Shown: positions 5,276 through 5,391 of the stretch, piece after piece
How the letters are laid out: every line of letters begins with the position of its first letter
How positions within the stretch are numbered: position 1 is the stretch's first letter
Assembly: GCA_030618965.1 (NCBI GenBank)
Contig: JAUXCJ010000122.1
Location: forward strand, 1-5,391
Reading direction: 5' to 3'
DNA length: 5,391 nt
Source of the DNA: Thiomargarita sp.
GTDB lineage: Bacteria; Pseudomonadota; Gammaproteobacteria; Beggiatoales; Beggiatoaceae
Position numbers and translations under genes: made by a program
Notes under the pieces: model-generated
What the model saw: the letters and a program-made list of their open reading frames with translations, nothing else
Told to the model about the DNA's origin: nothing
Database searches by the model: none

Positions 5276-5391
5276 ATGAAAAGAGTAACTTTACTTGGAT
5301 TAATTGTCTCGTTTTTGACTTTTAATTTTTTATTTATCCCAAATGTTGCTGCTAAAAACTATAGTAAACAGCAGTTGCGAACTTTCGCAAG
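5276..5391 (+). CDS. Exported protein, N-terminal fragment (runs off the right edge)
   Basis: Thirty-eight codons are visible and the frame is open to the edge. Residues 1-26 are a convincing Sec signal peptide: MKR, a long hydrophobic core (VTLLGLIVSFLTFNFLFI), then PNVAA with cleavage after A26. The mature part begins KNYSKQQLRTFA, too short to assign a family. An in-frame ATG at 5264 would add four residues (MVIE). The start at 5276 gives the cleaner signal peptide and has a weak GGTAA upstream. An in-frame stop (TAA, 5258-5260) limits the gene to this region. It is divergent from the minus-strand cluster and shares its 202-bp upstream region, so the two could be co-regulated. Confidence 0.65.
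   Translation, partial: MKRVTLLGLIVSFLTFNFLFIPNVAAKNYSKQQLRTFA

Overview
The window comes from an AT-rich bacterial chromosome using the standard code. It carries at least five genes read leftward (minus strand) and the start of one divergent gene at the right edge. Exported proteins with Sec-type signal peptides, a BepA-like M48 metalloprotease, a kinesin-light-chain-type TPR protein and a GTTTCCACGC/GCGTGGAAAC palindrome all suggest an AT-rich Gram-negative. A gammaproteobacterium of the Beggiatoa/Thiotrichaceae kind is my best guess. That is an inference from general resemblance and rests on no marker gene.

Layout, in the direction of transcription of the main cluster (right to left). (1) 5074-5275 is a divergent intergenic region rich in short inverted repeats and TATAAT boxes. 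(2) 5073-4570 encodes a 167-aa protein of unknown function; its core vaguely recalls a small beta-barrel. (3) 4573-3638 encodes a 311-aa protein whose stop/start overlaps the previous gene (ATGA). It looks like a very divergent sigma-70-like or HTH DNA-binding factor. (4) 3515-3637 is a spacer holding a perfect 16-bp-stem REP-like palindrome and a second small hairpin. (5) 3514-2006 encodes a 502-aa single-pass membrane protein with a long cytoplasmic N-terminal part, one transmembrane helix at about 303-323 and an approximately 180-aa periplasmic tail. (6) 1995-262 encodes a 577-aa exported M48 zinc protease with TPR-like repeats and a cysteine-containing C-terminal extension, starting 10 bp after the membrane-protein gene. 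(7) 221-244 is a perfect 9-bp-stem hairpin. (8) 198-1 is the beginning of an exported TPR protein that runs off the left edge. On the plus strand, 5276-5391 begins another exported protein that runs off the right edge.

The gene order (possible sigma-like factor, then a membrane protein with anti-sigma-like topology, then an exported protease, all closely spaced on one strand) suggests a signalling module across the inner membrane. In that model the membrane protein would hold the cytoplasmic factor, and the M48 protease would sense or process something outside the membrane. The protease identification is solid. The sigma and anti-sigma roles are hypotheses drawn from motif resemblance, topology and gene order.
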